Shown here one piece after another: positions 27,057 through 35,627 of a DNA stretch of 39,782 nt. The first letter of the stretch is position 1. Each line of letters opens with the position of its first letter. The stretch lies in NCBI GenBank assembly GCA_964612675.1, contig CAZTDD010000057.1, positions 1-39,782 on the forward strand. Reading direction: 5' to 3'. The notes under the pieces are model-generated. The model was not told the origin of the DNA. It saw nothing but the letters and a program-made list of their open reading frames with translations, and did not search any database. Source of the DNA: CAZTDD01 sp964612675 (GTDB lineage Bacteria; Hinthialibacterota; Hinthialibacteria; Hinthialibacterales; JAKPRU01). The position numbers were made by a program, and so were the translations under genes.

Positions 27057-27455
27057 CGTATCCGCCGCCTCCACGCAGCTTGGGAGCGTAACAGAAGCCG
27101 CAATCCATCTCTAGATAGAACACATACGATTCCGTGCCAGCGATCACCCCCAATGCCACTAAGTTAAGTTCCAGAGAGGGAGCGGAGAGAGGGAAAACCT
27201 CCTGGTAAGCCGCATTTTTTCTTCTTTTGGCCCCGGCGTGAGAGACCGTTTCAAAACACGGAAACGATACGAGAGTGCGCTTCGCCCCCAAGATTGGGGG
27301 AGATACAGAGGGGGTTGAAAACACTTAACTTATCAACCCCACCCGAACCCTCCCCAATCTTGGTGAGGGAAAAGAAACACGCTTTTGAGACAGTCTCGCG
27401 AGCCTCGCCCTCCCAGCAAACTGCTCGGTCTGTTCTTAAATCAATGACACGAGGA
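27057..27455. other. Gene-free spacer between sulfatase and UbiD genes
   Basis: Besides the 156-bp inverted-repeat element at 27242-27397, this 399-bp spacer has no coding ORF with support. No promoter for ubiD was found with confidence. The gap suggests the sulfatase and the ubiD cluster are separate units. Confidence 0.6.
27242..27397. mobile_element. Long imperfect inverted-repeat element (MITE- or REP-like)
   Basis: The element is bounded by GAGAC (27242-27246) and GTCTC (27393-27397). Inside, CCAAGATTGGGG (27288-27299) pairs with CCCCAATCTTGG (27352-27363) and GGGGTTGA (27311-27318) with TCAACCCC (27333-27340). The outer arms, about 35-45 bp each, are imperfect but alignable (GAGACCGTTTCAAAA versus GAGACTGTCTCAAAA). 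It carries no ORF. Non-autonomous mobile repeat is the best guess; no target-site duplication was seen. Confidence 0.55.
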
Positions 27456-28892
27456 TCACCCACCGTCTTCCTTCGGCGGATCGACGTAGTTGTCCAAAAT
27501 CAGCCACGGATCTCGTGTGTATTCGCGAAACTCGTGGGTCTTTTGGCGGAGTTCCGCTAGGATTTCCCGATAGTCCGGGTCGTCCGCCACGTTATTGACC
27601 TCGTGAGGGTCTTTCTCCAGGTCGTACAGCTCTTCCGCCGGACGATAAAGATAATCTTGCACCGAGCGAACGCCCATCATCGGGTCCTTCCGTTCGAGGA
27701 TGCCTTGCCATGTTTTGGACGCGTACAGGTCGCTCGCGTGGGGATACGTCAGCTCGGGGAACAGATTGTTGATGTATTTGTAGCGCCTGGTCCGAATACC
27801 GCGCGATGGGTAGTACATTGTGATTTCATGGAAGGTGTGGGAAAAGTAGATCTGGTCCCATCCCAGCGGTCTCTCCTCTTCGAGGATCGGCAGCCACGAT
27901 CTGCCCGGCAGATCATAATCCGGTCCCGGCGTATCGGTCCAATCGAGAATCGTTGGAGTCAAATCGGCCCAATTGACCATCGCATGGTTGACAGTTCCCC
28001 TTTTGTCTTGAGAGGGAGACCGAACGATCATGGGGAGACGGATTCCCGGGTCGTACAGAGTCGTTTTCGCACCCGGAAACGCCGGACCGTTGTCACTGAT
28101 GTAAATCACAAGGGTGTCTTTGTCTTTTCCCGTCGCTTCAAGCGCATCCAGGATCATCCCGATGCCTTGGTCCAGCCGAGTGACCGCCTGGTAATACTGC
28201 GCCCATTCTTCCCGCACCTCCGGCTCGTCGGGCAAATAGGCGGGGACGGACACATCGGAGGGTGAGTAGTGGACCTCCTCGACCCCCGGGTAGTCTCGTT
28301 CGTTCCCGAAATTCTCTCTCGACCGGTGCGGATCGCTATAGCCGACATGCAGATAGAAGGGCCGGTCGTTGTTCTGCTCAAAGAACTGTTTTGCATACTC
28401 GGCGATCTCGGCCACGCTGCGATTCGAACCGACTTTGTGCCCGGGTACAACATAATCGAACGGATAAATCGGAGCCGGATTCACATGGAATTTCCCGATC
28501 ACGCCGGTTGTATAGCCGTTTTTCTTCAGCAACATCGGCAGCGATTGGACCCAGGTGTGCGTATGTAGATTGGCTGGAAGGTGTGCGTGACCGAATTGAC
28601 CGTTCGTGTGGTTATAGAGACCGGTAAGAATGACGGACCGGCTGGCGCTGCAGGAAGCCGTCGTGCAAAACGCGCTGGTGAACCGAACGCCCTCCCGGGT
28701 CAGACGTTCGAGGTTGGGCGTCTTGATTCGTGGGTTACCGTAAGACGGCGTGTCGAGACCATGATCGTCCGCAATCAAGAGAACGACGTTCTTGTGAGGT
28801 ACGGATTGGGCCTGGGTCGTACACGCAGCGGCTGCCGCAGTCGCTGCCGTACCCAATACAAACTCGCGTCGGTTGATATTGTCTTTGTTCAT
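27456..28892 (-). CDS. Tat-exported sulfatase (family S1)
   Basis: 478 aa. The twin-arginine signal NRREF (residues 7-11) and an Ala-rich region start at the second of two ATGs (28892), 6 nt after GGAGG. Metal residues are at Asp42/Asp43 (ADDHG). The active-site cysteine, Cys81 in CSASR, is the site converted to formylglycine. A later ISDNGP segment is also typical. It would remove sulfate esters from glycans outside the cytoplasm. It needs a formylglycine-generating or anaerobic maturase not in this window. Its position upstream of the UbiD/GH cluster, with a 400-bp spacer, suggests the substrate is a sulfated glycan, but that is inference. Confidence 0.93.
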   Translation of the reverse strand: MNKDNINRREFVLGTAATAAAAACTTQAQSVPHKNVVLLIADDHGLDTPSYGNPRIKTPNLERLTREGVRFTSAFCTTASCSASRSVILTGLYNHTNGQFGHAHLPANLHTHTWVQSLPMLLKKNGYTTGVIGKFHVNPAPIYPFDYVVPGHKVGSNRSVAEIAEYAKQFFEQNNDRPFYLHVGYSDPHRSRENFGNERDYPGVEEVHYSPSDVSVPAYLPDEPEVREEWAQYYQAVTRLDQGIGMILDALEATGKDKDTLVIYISDNGPAFPGAKTTLYDPGIRLPMIVRSPSQDKRGTVNHAMVNWADLTPTILDWTDTPGPDYDLPGRSWLPILEEERPLGWDQIYFSHTFHEITMYYPSRGIRTRRYKYINNLFPELTYPHASDLYASKTWQGILERKDPMMGVRSVQDYLYRPAEELYDLEKDPHEVNNVADDPDYREILAELRQKTHEFREYTRDPWLILDNYVDPPKEDGG

Positions 28893-29132
28893 CATTGTCC
28901 TCCGTTGCAGACGAAATCCTTGTGCCGTGGCACGCCAACTCTCTGAATCATGCGGTCTTTTCTCTCCCACGTCAAAGGGTTCTAATCGACACGGAACACA
29001 GCAACCACCGAGATGCCGACGACATCCAGCTTGGTGACGGAATTTCGACAATGATATGATCGAATTTCGGTCATGAACAACATTACGAACGAAGTGTGAT
29101 CTGTGAACCTCGAAAAAGGTGAAGCGTACAAG

Positions 29133-30276
29133 ATGAATCGGTTGTATCCCCCCGCAATATGGGCTGTTCTACTAGTCGTGTCACTTACCGGATGCTCGTA
29201 TCTGTCCGTCAAATCCTCCGAGAAACCGTTCGGGAAACGATTCCAGGCCGCTCTCGATCAAGCGCCGCGAAAACGCCAGACCATGCTGGATCGACTCCTT
29301 GAACCGCATACTTTCCCTGTCTGCACGGGAAACCGATGTTTCTTTTTCTACCGGGGGAATCCCGATCTGAGGATCAGCGTCGCAGGAGACTGGAACGGAT
29401 GGAAGCCGGATACAGACCGGATGCGCCCTATCGAAGGAACAGACTACTATTATCTGGTCAAAGAATTTCCCAGCGATGCCCGCCTCGATTACAAAATCGT
29501 TGTCAACGGTGAGTGGCTCCTCGATCCCCGGAATCCGAGAACCTGTCCCGGAGCGGTCGGTAAGAATTCGGTACTGGCGATGCCGGCGTACGTCGAGCCC
29601 GAAGAATTGCAACCCCACGACACCATTCCAAGAGGAACGATTGAGGTGATGAATTTTGAGAGCACGATTCTCGACGGCACACGGCGGGTCGCTGTCTATA
29701 TGCCGCCGGGATACGGGCGCCAATACGGACCCCATCCGTTTCTGATTGTTCTGGATGGATCGGATTACGAGCAGAAGGCACGAGTGGCGGATATTGTCGA
29801 TGTTCTTGTCGCCGATGGGAAGATCCGCCGTCCCGTTATCGTGTTCGTGGACCCGGAAAACCGAGAACAGGAGTACGGCGAATCGGACAAGTATCTGGAG
29901 TTCATCGTCGAGGAGATTATCCCGTATTTGCGCGCGCATTACGATGTCGAGAAGACGCGCGAGGAGTGTGGTATTCTCGGCGCGTCGCTGGGTGGATACG
30001 CTGCCTTTCGGGCGGCGTGGAGATATCCGGCTACTATCGGAAAAATGGCGGGACAATCCTGTTATTTTGGGGAAAACGACGAGTTGATCGAGACAGTGAA
30101 AACCGCGCCCCCGAAACCGATACAGTTTTATTTCGACATCGGTACTTTCGAAACGACCCAGAGAGTCAATCTTTTGGAACAAAACCGCAGGATGCGGTCG
30201 GCTCTCGAATCCAAGGGGTATTCGGTAACGTACGGGGAATACAACGAGGGACACAGTTGGGGCAGCTGGAGAGCGC
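29133..30276 (+). CDS. Lipoprotein esterase (EstD/Fes-like) with N-terminal E-set domain, 3' end in gap
   Basis: At least 381 aa; cut by the N run just after its probable catalytic His. The lipobox LTGC places the lipid-modified cysteine at residue 21. An N-terminal immunoglobulin-like glycogen-binding/CBM48-type domain (SVAGDWNGWKPD) precedes an esterase-D fold with nucleophile Ser in GASLGG and the acyl-binding region. EGHSWGSW at the break matches the His of the triad, so only a few residues are likely missing. Family members hydrolyse esters of siderophores or sugars (feruloyl, acetyl). I chose the ATG at 29133 (lipoprotein signal); an upstream GTG at 29103 is possible. Confidence 0.85.
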
Positions 30277-30376
30277 NNNNNNNNNNNNNNNNNNNNNNNN
30301 NNNNNNNNNNNNNNNNNNNNNNNNNNNNNNNNNNNNNNNNNNNNNNNNNNNNNNNNNNNNNNNNNNNNNNNNNNNN
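30277..30376. other. Assembly gap (100 N)
   Basis: Exactly 100 unknown bases. A round number is usual for a scaffold gap of unknown true length, so the two flanking gene fragments may be further apart than shown and intervening genes may be missing. Confidence 0.97.
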
Positions 30377-31033
30377 GGCGTTTCCGCCGTGGATATGGAG
30401 GTAATCCGTTTCGGCTCAACCGAAGATGCCTTCGGGGCGTTTTCAAGTGAACGACCGAAGATCACGGGGGAAACACGAATTGACGATCGTGGTTACATCA
30501 CGGAGACAGCGGCGGGCTTCTGGTCGGGCGAGCTGTATATACGGATCCTGACACCGAAAGAAACAGAATCGCATGTGCGATGGTTGAGGTCGATAGCGGA
30601 AGTCGTCATTCGCAGTCTTCCGCACGGTCCGAAAGCACCGCCCGGTTTTGAACGACTTCCTCGGACATTGCGTGTTCCTCATTCGGAGGTCTTCGTGAGG
30701 AGCAACGCCTTAAAATACTCGTTTTTGACAGACACCTACCTAGCCGATTACGATTTCAACGGGAGGCTGGCGACCGCGTTCGTCTCTCCGTGTTCCTCTC
30801 CGGACATTGCTGAAGGACGATTTCGCAGTTTCTTCGAGGAAGTCGTCAAACAAAACGCTCGAACGGCACCGTTGGGGAATCTAGGCGACCGAGCTTTTCT
30901 GGCGCGGGGCAGCCGCCACGGGAACATCGTCGTCTTTCAGAAAGGGCGATTTCTTGCAGGTTTGCTTGCGGCACCGCCGGGGATAGGGGATTTTCTGGAA
31001 GGATTTACGGCTCTTCTCGACGATTCACAATAG
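30377..31033 (+). CDS. DUF6599-like protein, 5' end in gap
   Basis: 218 codons remain after the gap; the start is missing. The phrase MEVIRFGSTEDAFGAFS resembles DUF6599 proteins from memory, which are found in Acidobacteria and related groups and have no known function. The fragment alternates beta strands and ends in a helical region. No enzymatic motif. It is in the same orientation as the neighbouring esterase and pseudopilin; co-transcription cannot be judged across the gap. Confidence 0.55.
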   Translation, partial: GVSAVDMEVIRFGSTEDAFGAFSSERPKITGETRIDDRGYITETAAGFWSGELYIRILTPKETESHVRWLRSIAEVVIRSLPHGPKAPPGFERLPRTLRVPHSEVFVRSNALKYSFLTDTYLADYDFNGRLATAFVSPCSSPDIAEGRFRSFFEEVVKQNARTAPLGNLGDRAFLARGSRHGNIVVFQKGRFLAGLLAAPPGIGDFLEGFTALLDDSQ

Positions 31034-31075
31034 CCTACCCCTAGGCATGTTGACTTTCACCAAGGGAGGAAGAGG

Positions 31076-31633
31076 ATGACAAAGCCGGCCTTTACTTTGA
31101 TTGAGCTCCTGATCGTCGTCGCCATCATCGGTATTCTGGCGGCGATTGCGGTGCCGAACTTTCTGAACGCGCAAATCCGCGCCAAGGTCGCGCGGGCCGA
31201 GGCGGAACAAAAGACGCTGCACACCGCCATCAGTGCCTACCAGATCGATCGCAACGTCTACCCGACGTACGCATACAAAGGTCTGACGTACCGTTGGATC
31301 GAGCAACTAACAACGCCCGTCGCATACTTGACAACTCGAATTTCCGACCCGTTCCCCGCGTACAATAACCCCAATGCGAAGTACCAGTTTGTCGATGCAT
31401 GGAAAGATGCGTACGGCTACCACGATTTCAAGGAAGCCAGCCGTAACGGCTGGGGATATCAATACACCGAGCGGCTGGGGCGTCCGTGGGGGTTTTGGAC
31501 GTTCAGCTTGGGACCGTCGTACAACTATGACGAGTCGGGCGCGGTTCCCGGGTCCAGTTATGAACGAGTGGCGCGGTATGATTCCTCGAACGGCGTGGTC
31601 AGTATCGGGCTGGTTTATCGGGTTGGGCCGTAG
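31076..31633 (+). CDS. Type II secretion/type IV pilus-like pseudopilin
   Basis: 185 aa. It has the class III signal KPA-FTLIELLIVVAIIG: a 5-residue leader ending in Ala, then Phe at +1 and the glutamate at +5 followed by a hydrophobic helix. The C-terminal domain is rich in aromatic residues (YDESGAV). GGGAGG lies 6 nt before the ATG. It is processed by prepilin peptidase and assembled by type II or type IV machinery, none of which is in the window. The leader has Ala in place of the usual Gly before the cleavage site. Many such orphan genes exist in this kind of organism. Confidence 0.85.
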   Translation: MTKPAFTLIELLIVVAIIGILAAIAVPNFLNAQIRAKVARAEAEQKTLHTAISAYQIDRNVYPTYAYKGLTYRWIEQLTTPVAYLTTRISDPFPAYNNPNAKYQFVDAWKDAYGYHDFKEASRNGWGYQYTERLGRPWGFWTFSLGPSYNYDESGAVPGSSYERVARYDSSNGVVSIGLVYRVGP

Positions 31634-31780
31634 GGTCGTGTCGGAAAGAAAGCGGGGGCCATCGGGAGGAACCATCTCAAAACACGAGAAACGAATGAAC
31701 CCAAAAGAGGAACTTGCAAACGGTCAATTCGAAGCATAGAGTACTTAGACTCCTGACCTCGGAGGACCAAAGTATAGGCG

Positions 31781-31993
31781 ATGCGATATCGAGTTTATAT
31801 CGAACAGGACGAAGACGGGGTTTTTGTTGCAGAGGTGCCAACCCTGCCCGGGTGTATCAGCCAAGGGAACACCCGTGAGGAAGCGCTCAGCAACATCAAG
31901 GAAGCGATGGAAGGATATGTCGAGAGCCTGAGGAAACATAACGAACCCATCCCGCCTCCCATATGCGAAGAGCTTGTAGAACTCGATGCCTAA
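31781..31993 (+). CDS. hicB: HicB-family antitoxin
   Basis: 70 aa. It matches the HicB-like antitoxin fold: RYRVYIEQDEDGVFVAEVPTLPGC at the N terminus and EEALSNIKEAMEGY near residues 34-47. It would bind and neutralise HicA and repress the operon. The ATG is the only possible start, because an in-frame TAG lies two codons upstream; GGAGG is 14 nt upstream. It overlaps the next ORF by 8 bp. It is intact although its toxin partner is not. Confidence 0.88.
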   Translation: MRYRVYIEQDEDGVFVAEVPTLPGCISQGNTREEALSNIKEAMEGYVESLRKHNEPIPPPICEELVELDA

Positions 31994-32103
31994 ACTTCCC
32001 GTCGTTTCCGGCGCTCAGGTTGTCAAAGCCCTGGCCAAGATTGGCTATGACAGAGACCACCAGAAAGGAAGCCACATTATCCTCAGGCATAGAGACCCGC
32101 CCC
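31986..32103 (+). pseudogene. hicA: HicA toxin, truncated
   Basis: Starts at ATG 31986 inside the end of hicB. About 39 codons are recognisable, from MPKLPVVSG to the catalytic His in GSHIILRH and RDPPH. After about 32100 the frame runs on into the end of the convergent NTPase gene and no longer resembles HicA, whose normal length is about 75 aa. The final strand and helix are lost, so mRNA interferase activity is doubtful. The ORF formally continues to 32282. Confidence 0.75.
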
Positions 32104-32104
32104 A

Positions 32105-35023
32105 TCAGTCGTCGCCCATCTCCTTCTCAATCTCCGCCGCCTCGCGGTCCAGGGAATGGTATTTCATTTTCTCGATCAACTCTTTCGCATTCTGCAGGTG
32201 CTCCTCGGCTTTTTGTTTGTTTCCTTCCATTAGAGAGAGGCGGGCGTGGGCGAGTTGGATTTCGGGGTCGCGGCGGTGGTAGCCCATGTCGTCGATCATG
32301 GTGTCGGCTTTGGTCAGATGCTCGCGTGCCTGGTCTTTTTTCCCTTCGGTGAGGAACAGGCGGGCGTACTCCAAATGACAATCGGCCTCATGGAGGCGCA
32401 TGCCGCCGCGTGTTGCGATGGTCATCGCTTCGTTTAGATCGTGATGCGCTTTTTGGAAATCGCCGGAGAGACGATGCAATTGCGCCCGTGTAAGGAGGGC
32501 AAATGGTAAATGGTCTTGTGTCCGGGCACGCCGCAAATATTCAATGGCTGATTCAACGTTGGGTCTGACTTTGGAATCTAAGTATTGTTCCTGCCAATGC
32601 TCTGTCATGAGCGATAGCCGTGCGGCTATCAGATAATTGAGTCCGATATTAAGAGGCCTTCGCGCATTCAATGCCTTCTGGATCGTGTTGTCGATGATTT
32701 GTTTTACCTGGTTGTCGCTGCCTAGCGTCAGAAGGAATTCGCAGTACTGGAAGCTCCTATTCCGGTCAAGAAGATTATCGTCTATTTCTCTTGCCTCGCC
32801 AAATAACTCGCTTGCTTGGGATATCTTCCCATTTTGGTGCAGAACGTTTGCGAGAGTTGCTCGGTTGGTCACTCTGCGCGCAGGCTCCTCGCTTTTGTCT
32901 GCAAGCTCTATACCCTTTGTGGCAGATTCGACAGCGCACGTCATTTCGCCCATCATCAGATGCAGCTGACTGAGGTTGCTTGCCGAGCTGGACGCAAACG
33001 CAAAATCCTGCACGCTTACTGCCTCATCAACTGCTTGGCTCATCGGGACAATTGATTCGTTCAGTCTCCCGAGATTCTGCAGACAGAAAGCTGTGACGTG
33101 GAGGATCTTGTGCCTCTGCTTCACGTTCACCTGGCCCAACAGCTTTGACCGGTAGTCATCGAAAAAGACCGCCATGGCAGCTAAGTCCGAACCTACTGCG
33201 CCAAGCGTGTCCATGCTATAACTAAAACCCTCCTCTGTTGGTCTATATATTCTTTTCCAATAGACGTCATCGAATGCCTCCTGATACCGTCCCCCCTGGC
33301 AGCCATGCGCGACGGCGGCGTAAAGGGGTCTCATCTCGTCAATCGTGTCGGGGAACTCTTTGGCGGCGGATTTGTAATGTTCATACAGACGGCTATGCGC
33401 CTCTTTCCACGCGGTGGGATTGTTCGCCTTGAGCTGTTCGCCGAAATGCTCGCGGACCAACGGGTGGCAATCGAGCGTATCAGGCTCGTCGTCATCTGCC
33501 GGACTCAGAAGCCGGACCTTTCGAAGCCGATCCAGCGCGAATTTCCATTTGCCGTCTAACAACCCCTGTAGGTTTGTGGTCAATCCCTCGATCGGCGAAT
33601 CGGCATGGACCGCTTCGATCGCCCCTTTCTCCGCCGGGCGGTCAAACAAGCCCATGATCCGAAGAATATCGAGCTCGGGCTTGCCCTTAAACCACTGTTC
33701 ATAACGCCGCATGACACGCTTGGCATGCCCGCCTTTATCGGGATGTTCTATCAAAGCCGGAATCCGGTCGCGCTTACGGATGTCTCCGTTATAAACCGTC
33801 TTCAGATAACTGCCCAACAGTGTCAGCGCCAGCGCATGGCCGCCGAATTCCTCTGCCGCCTGCCGGAGTTCTTCGTCAGTTCCGTTTACTTCGAGGCTCG
33901 CGAGCAGTTCAGCACCCGCCTCCTTAGAGAGTTCTTCAAGATTGATGTTCTTCACCGATGATTTGAAGAAGTCCTCCAGATCCGTCGGTTCAAGACGCGT
34001 TGTGATGACACAGAGGCCGGGATTGTGGTTCGCCAGTTCGCGTAGAAGCGTCTTGAGACCGGGATCTTTGATCGAGCCCTGCCTTTCGCCGGGCGGGTTT
34101 TGGAGGGGTTCGAGTCCGTCAAGGATCAGCAATGTTCGCTGCCTGCGGATTAGCTCGGCGAGCCGTTCGGCCTTGTCCCACACCGAGCCTTCTGTCGGAT
34201 CGGGATCGCCGAACCATTTCAGCGCATCCGCGATGAAGGGGTCGGCGGAGACCTGTTTGCCTTCCGCCGCGCCCTGGCTGTAAAACGACCACGCGTACGC
34301 GCGTTCCGCCCCACGGAACGTATCTTTCCGCATCCACCTCAGCCACCTGTTCACCAACGCTGTCTTCCCGACACCGCCGAACGCCACGAGGCTGACGATA
34401 TTCGTATCATCGTCTTCCCACGCCTGGTCCAGCGTTTCTAGCTCTTCCTCACGACCGAAGAGATCGGGGCCTGTGGTGGGGAGATTGGCGAGGTAGATTC
34501 GGAGCTTTTGCTGACCTTCCCTGGTTTCAGTCGCTCCCGGAGGTTCAGTTGGCGCGGATTGTTGCGGAACTCCCGCTGGAGACGTAGTCGGTTCTGTTTC
34601 GGTCGGTCTTTCACGCATGTAGAAGTTCACAATGTAGGCGACAAGTACGCAAGCCACTAGACCGCTGAGTGTCTCTAATGCGCCGGGAGAGGCTGGGAGA
34701 CGCGGTAAATCAGGCAGTTCTGGAAACCACTTCTTCAGTCCGGGAACAACGGCTCTGTTTACTAGTTCAGACCAAAAGGGATATGAGGAATACAAGAGAT
34801 ATAAGATTGGCAGCCTGAGTGATAGACGCCTAACTCGCTCCTTCCAGTGCTCGACAGGCAACCACAAAGGTCTGAGTAGCCACAGGATCACTGCGACTAA
34901 GAGAACGAAAACGGTTGCGGCAAGGAGACCCGTCGTCCAAAGTGCAAGGAAAAAGCCCAGGACTGTGATGAGAAAGATGATCCGAATTTCCTTGGGCAGC
35001 TCACCTCTTCTGTCACTAGGCAC
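32105..35023 (-). CDS. Membrane-anchored STAND NTPase with C-terminal TPRs
   Basis: 972 aa. The GTG at 35023 is chosen because AAGGAG lies 7 nt upstream; a longer TTG start at 35071 would overlap the TIR remnant. Two membrane helices (about 14-52) and a third (about 117-136) are followed by a Pro/Thr-rich linker (137-170). The NTPase domain has Walker A GGVGKT (216-221) and Walker B LLILDG (298-303), then CVITTRLEP. A winged-helix-like segment and TPR repeats (about 640-970) complete it. This arrangement is typical of signal-transduction ATPases, several of which act in antiphage defence. No effector domain is attached, so activity, if any, may work through the membrane or a lost partner. The C terminus ends at the HicA breakpoint. 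Confidence 0.82.
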   Translation of the reverse strand: MPSDRRGELPKEIRIIFLITVLGFFLALWTTGLLAATVFVLLVAVILWLLRPLWLPVEHWKERVRRLSLRLPILYLLYSSYPFWSELVNRAVVPGLKKWFPELPDLPRLPASPGALETLSGLVACVLVAYIVNFYMRERPTETEPTTSPAGVPQQSAPTEPPGATETREGQQKLRIYLANLPTTGPDLFGREEELETLDQAWEDDDTNIVSLVAFGGVGKTALVNRWLRWMRKDTFRGAERAYAWSFYSQGAAEGKQVSADPFIADALKWFGDPDPTEGSVWDKAERLAELIRRQRTLLILDGLEPLQNPPGERQGSIKDPGLKTLLRELANHNPGLCVITTRLEPTDLEDFFKSSVKNINLEELSKEAGAELLASLEVNGTDEELRQAAEEFGGHALALTLLGSYLKTVYNGDIRKRDRIPALIEHPDKGGHAKRVMRRYEQWFKGKPELDILRIMGLFDRPAEKGAIEAVHADSPIEGLTTNLQGLLDGKWKFALDRLRKVRLLSPADDDEPDTLDCHPLVREHFGEQLKANNPTAWKEAHSRLYEHYKSAAKEFPDTIDEMRPLYAAVAHGCQGGRYQEAFDDVYWKRIYRPTEEGFSYSMDTLGAVGSDLAAMAVFFDDYRSKLLGQVNVKQRHKILHVTAFCLQNLGRLNESIVPMSQAVDEAVSVQDFAFASSSASNLSQLHLMMGEMTCAVESATKGIELADKSEEPARRVTNRATLANVLHQNGKISQASELFGEAREIDDNLLDRNRSFQYCEFLLTLGSDNQVKQIIDNTIQKALNARRPLNIGLNYLIAARLSLMTEHWQEQYLDSKVRPNVESAIEYLRRARTQDHLPFALLTRAQLHRLSGDFQKAHHDLNEAMTIATRGGMRLHEADCHLEYARLFLTEGKKDQAREHLTKADTMIDDMGYHRRDPEIQLAHARLSLMEGNKQKAEEHLQNAKELIEKMKYHSLDREAAEIEKEMGDD

Positions 35024-35055
35024 GATTTGACTCCTTGATACATCCCGACGCCGGT

Positions 35056-35136
35056 CTATACCACCGTCCAATACCGCGGCTCCTTAGACTCCTCGTCTTT
35101 GTGGCTGTAGCTGATGAAAACGGTCGGCTTTTCCAT
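35056..35136 (-). pseudogene. Remnant of a TIR-domain gene
   Basis: Only 26 codons: MEKPTVFISYSHKDEE followed by ten unrelated residues and a stop. VFISYSHKDE is the first strand and loop of bacterial TIR domains. GGGAGG lies 9 nt before the ATG, so it can still be translated. The body of the domain (catalytic Glu region) is missing, so no NADase activity is expected. It ends 32 bp upstream of the STAND NTPase start, suggesting an original TIR-STAND pair or fusion. Confidence 0.6.
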
Positions 35137-35251
35137 ACCCGGTTCCCTCCCGAATGGCGGAACCATAACAGATAACCGAGTGCAATGGAAGCGGCTTGAT
35201 CGGGCAACCTTTCGAGGGGGGGACATGGAACCCTTTTGGGATTCGACAAGA

Positions 35252-35277
35252 CCACCCCCAAGCGGAGTTGGGGGTGG
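35252..35277. repeat. GC-rich palindrome
   Basis: CCACCCCCAA (35252-35261) and TTGGGGGTGG (35268-35277) form a perfect 10-bp stem around GCGGAG. The CCCCCAA/TTGGGGG core resembles the one inside the 27242-27397 element. It lies upstream of the decayed TIR gene, consistent with a mobile or recombination-prone boundary. Confidence 0.6.
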
Positions 35278-35355
35278 CACGCTTGTGTACGATGTTTTGT
35301 GTCTTGCTGCTTCGTCGGCCCGATTGCGGTCGACCGGAAAAAATCAAGTAATCCG

Positions 35356-35388
35356 AGATCCTCGCGGGGCCGCAAGCCGCGAGAATCT
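35356..35388. repeat. Second palindrome of the same spacer
   Basis: CTCGCGG (35361-35367) and CCGCGAG (35377-35383) enclose GGCCGCAAG, with AGAT/ATCT pairing just outside. No U-tail follows directly, so it is not an evident terminator. Confidence 0.5.
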
Positions 35389-35627
35389 TCCTTTAGAATG
35401 CTATCCCCTTTCAACTCACGTCGAAGGCATTCTTAACGCACAAAGCACTCCACACCATACATCTTCATCTTTGAGTCCATTCTTGAGAGACTACTGGGTA
35501 GGCAATCGAAGTCTCCAATAACGATGGAATTGTATTGCTCATCCGAATAGAACGGCAATTGCAAAGCCGGACAAGCCATGAACCAGCATGGATGGACGAA
35601 AGAGTCTCTTCTTGAAAGGAGGATGCT

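Larger units (their letters stand above)
35137..35627. other. Repeat-rich spacer upstream of the oxidoreductase
   Basis: Besides the two palindromes at 35252-35277 and 35356-35388 there is AGAATGC (35395-35401)/GCATTCT (35427-35433). No gene with support lies here. The strong AAAGGAGG site for the 35628 gene is at the right end. Confidence 0.5.
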
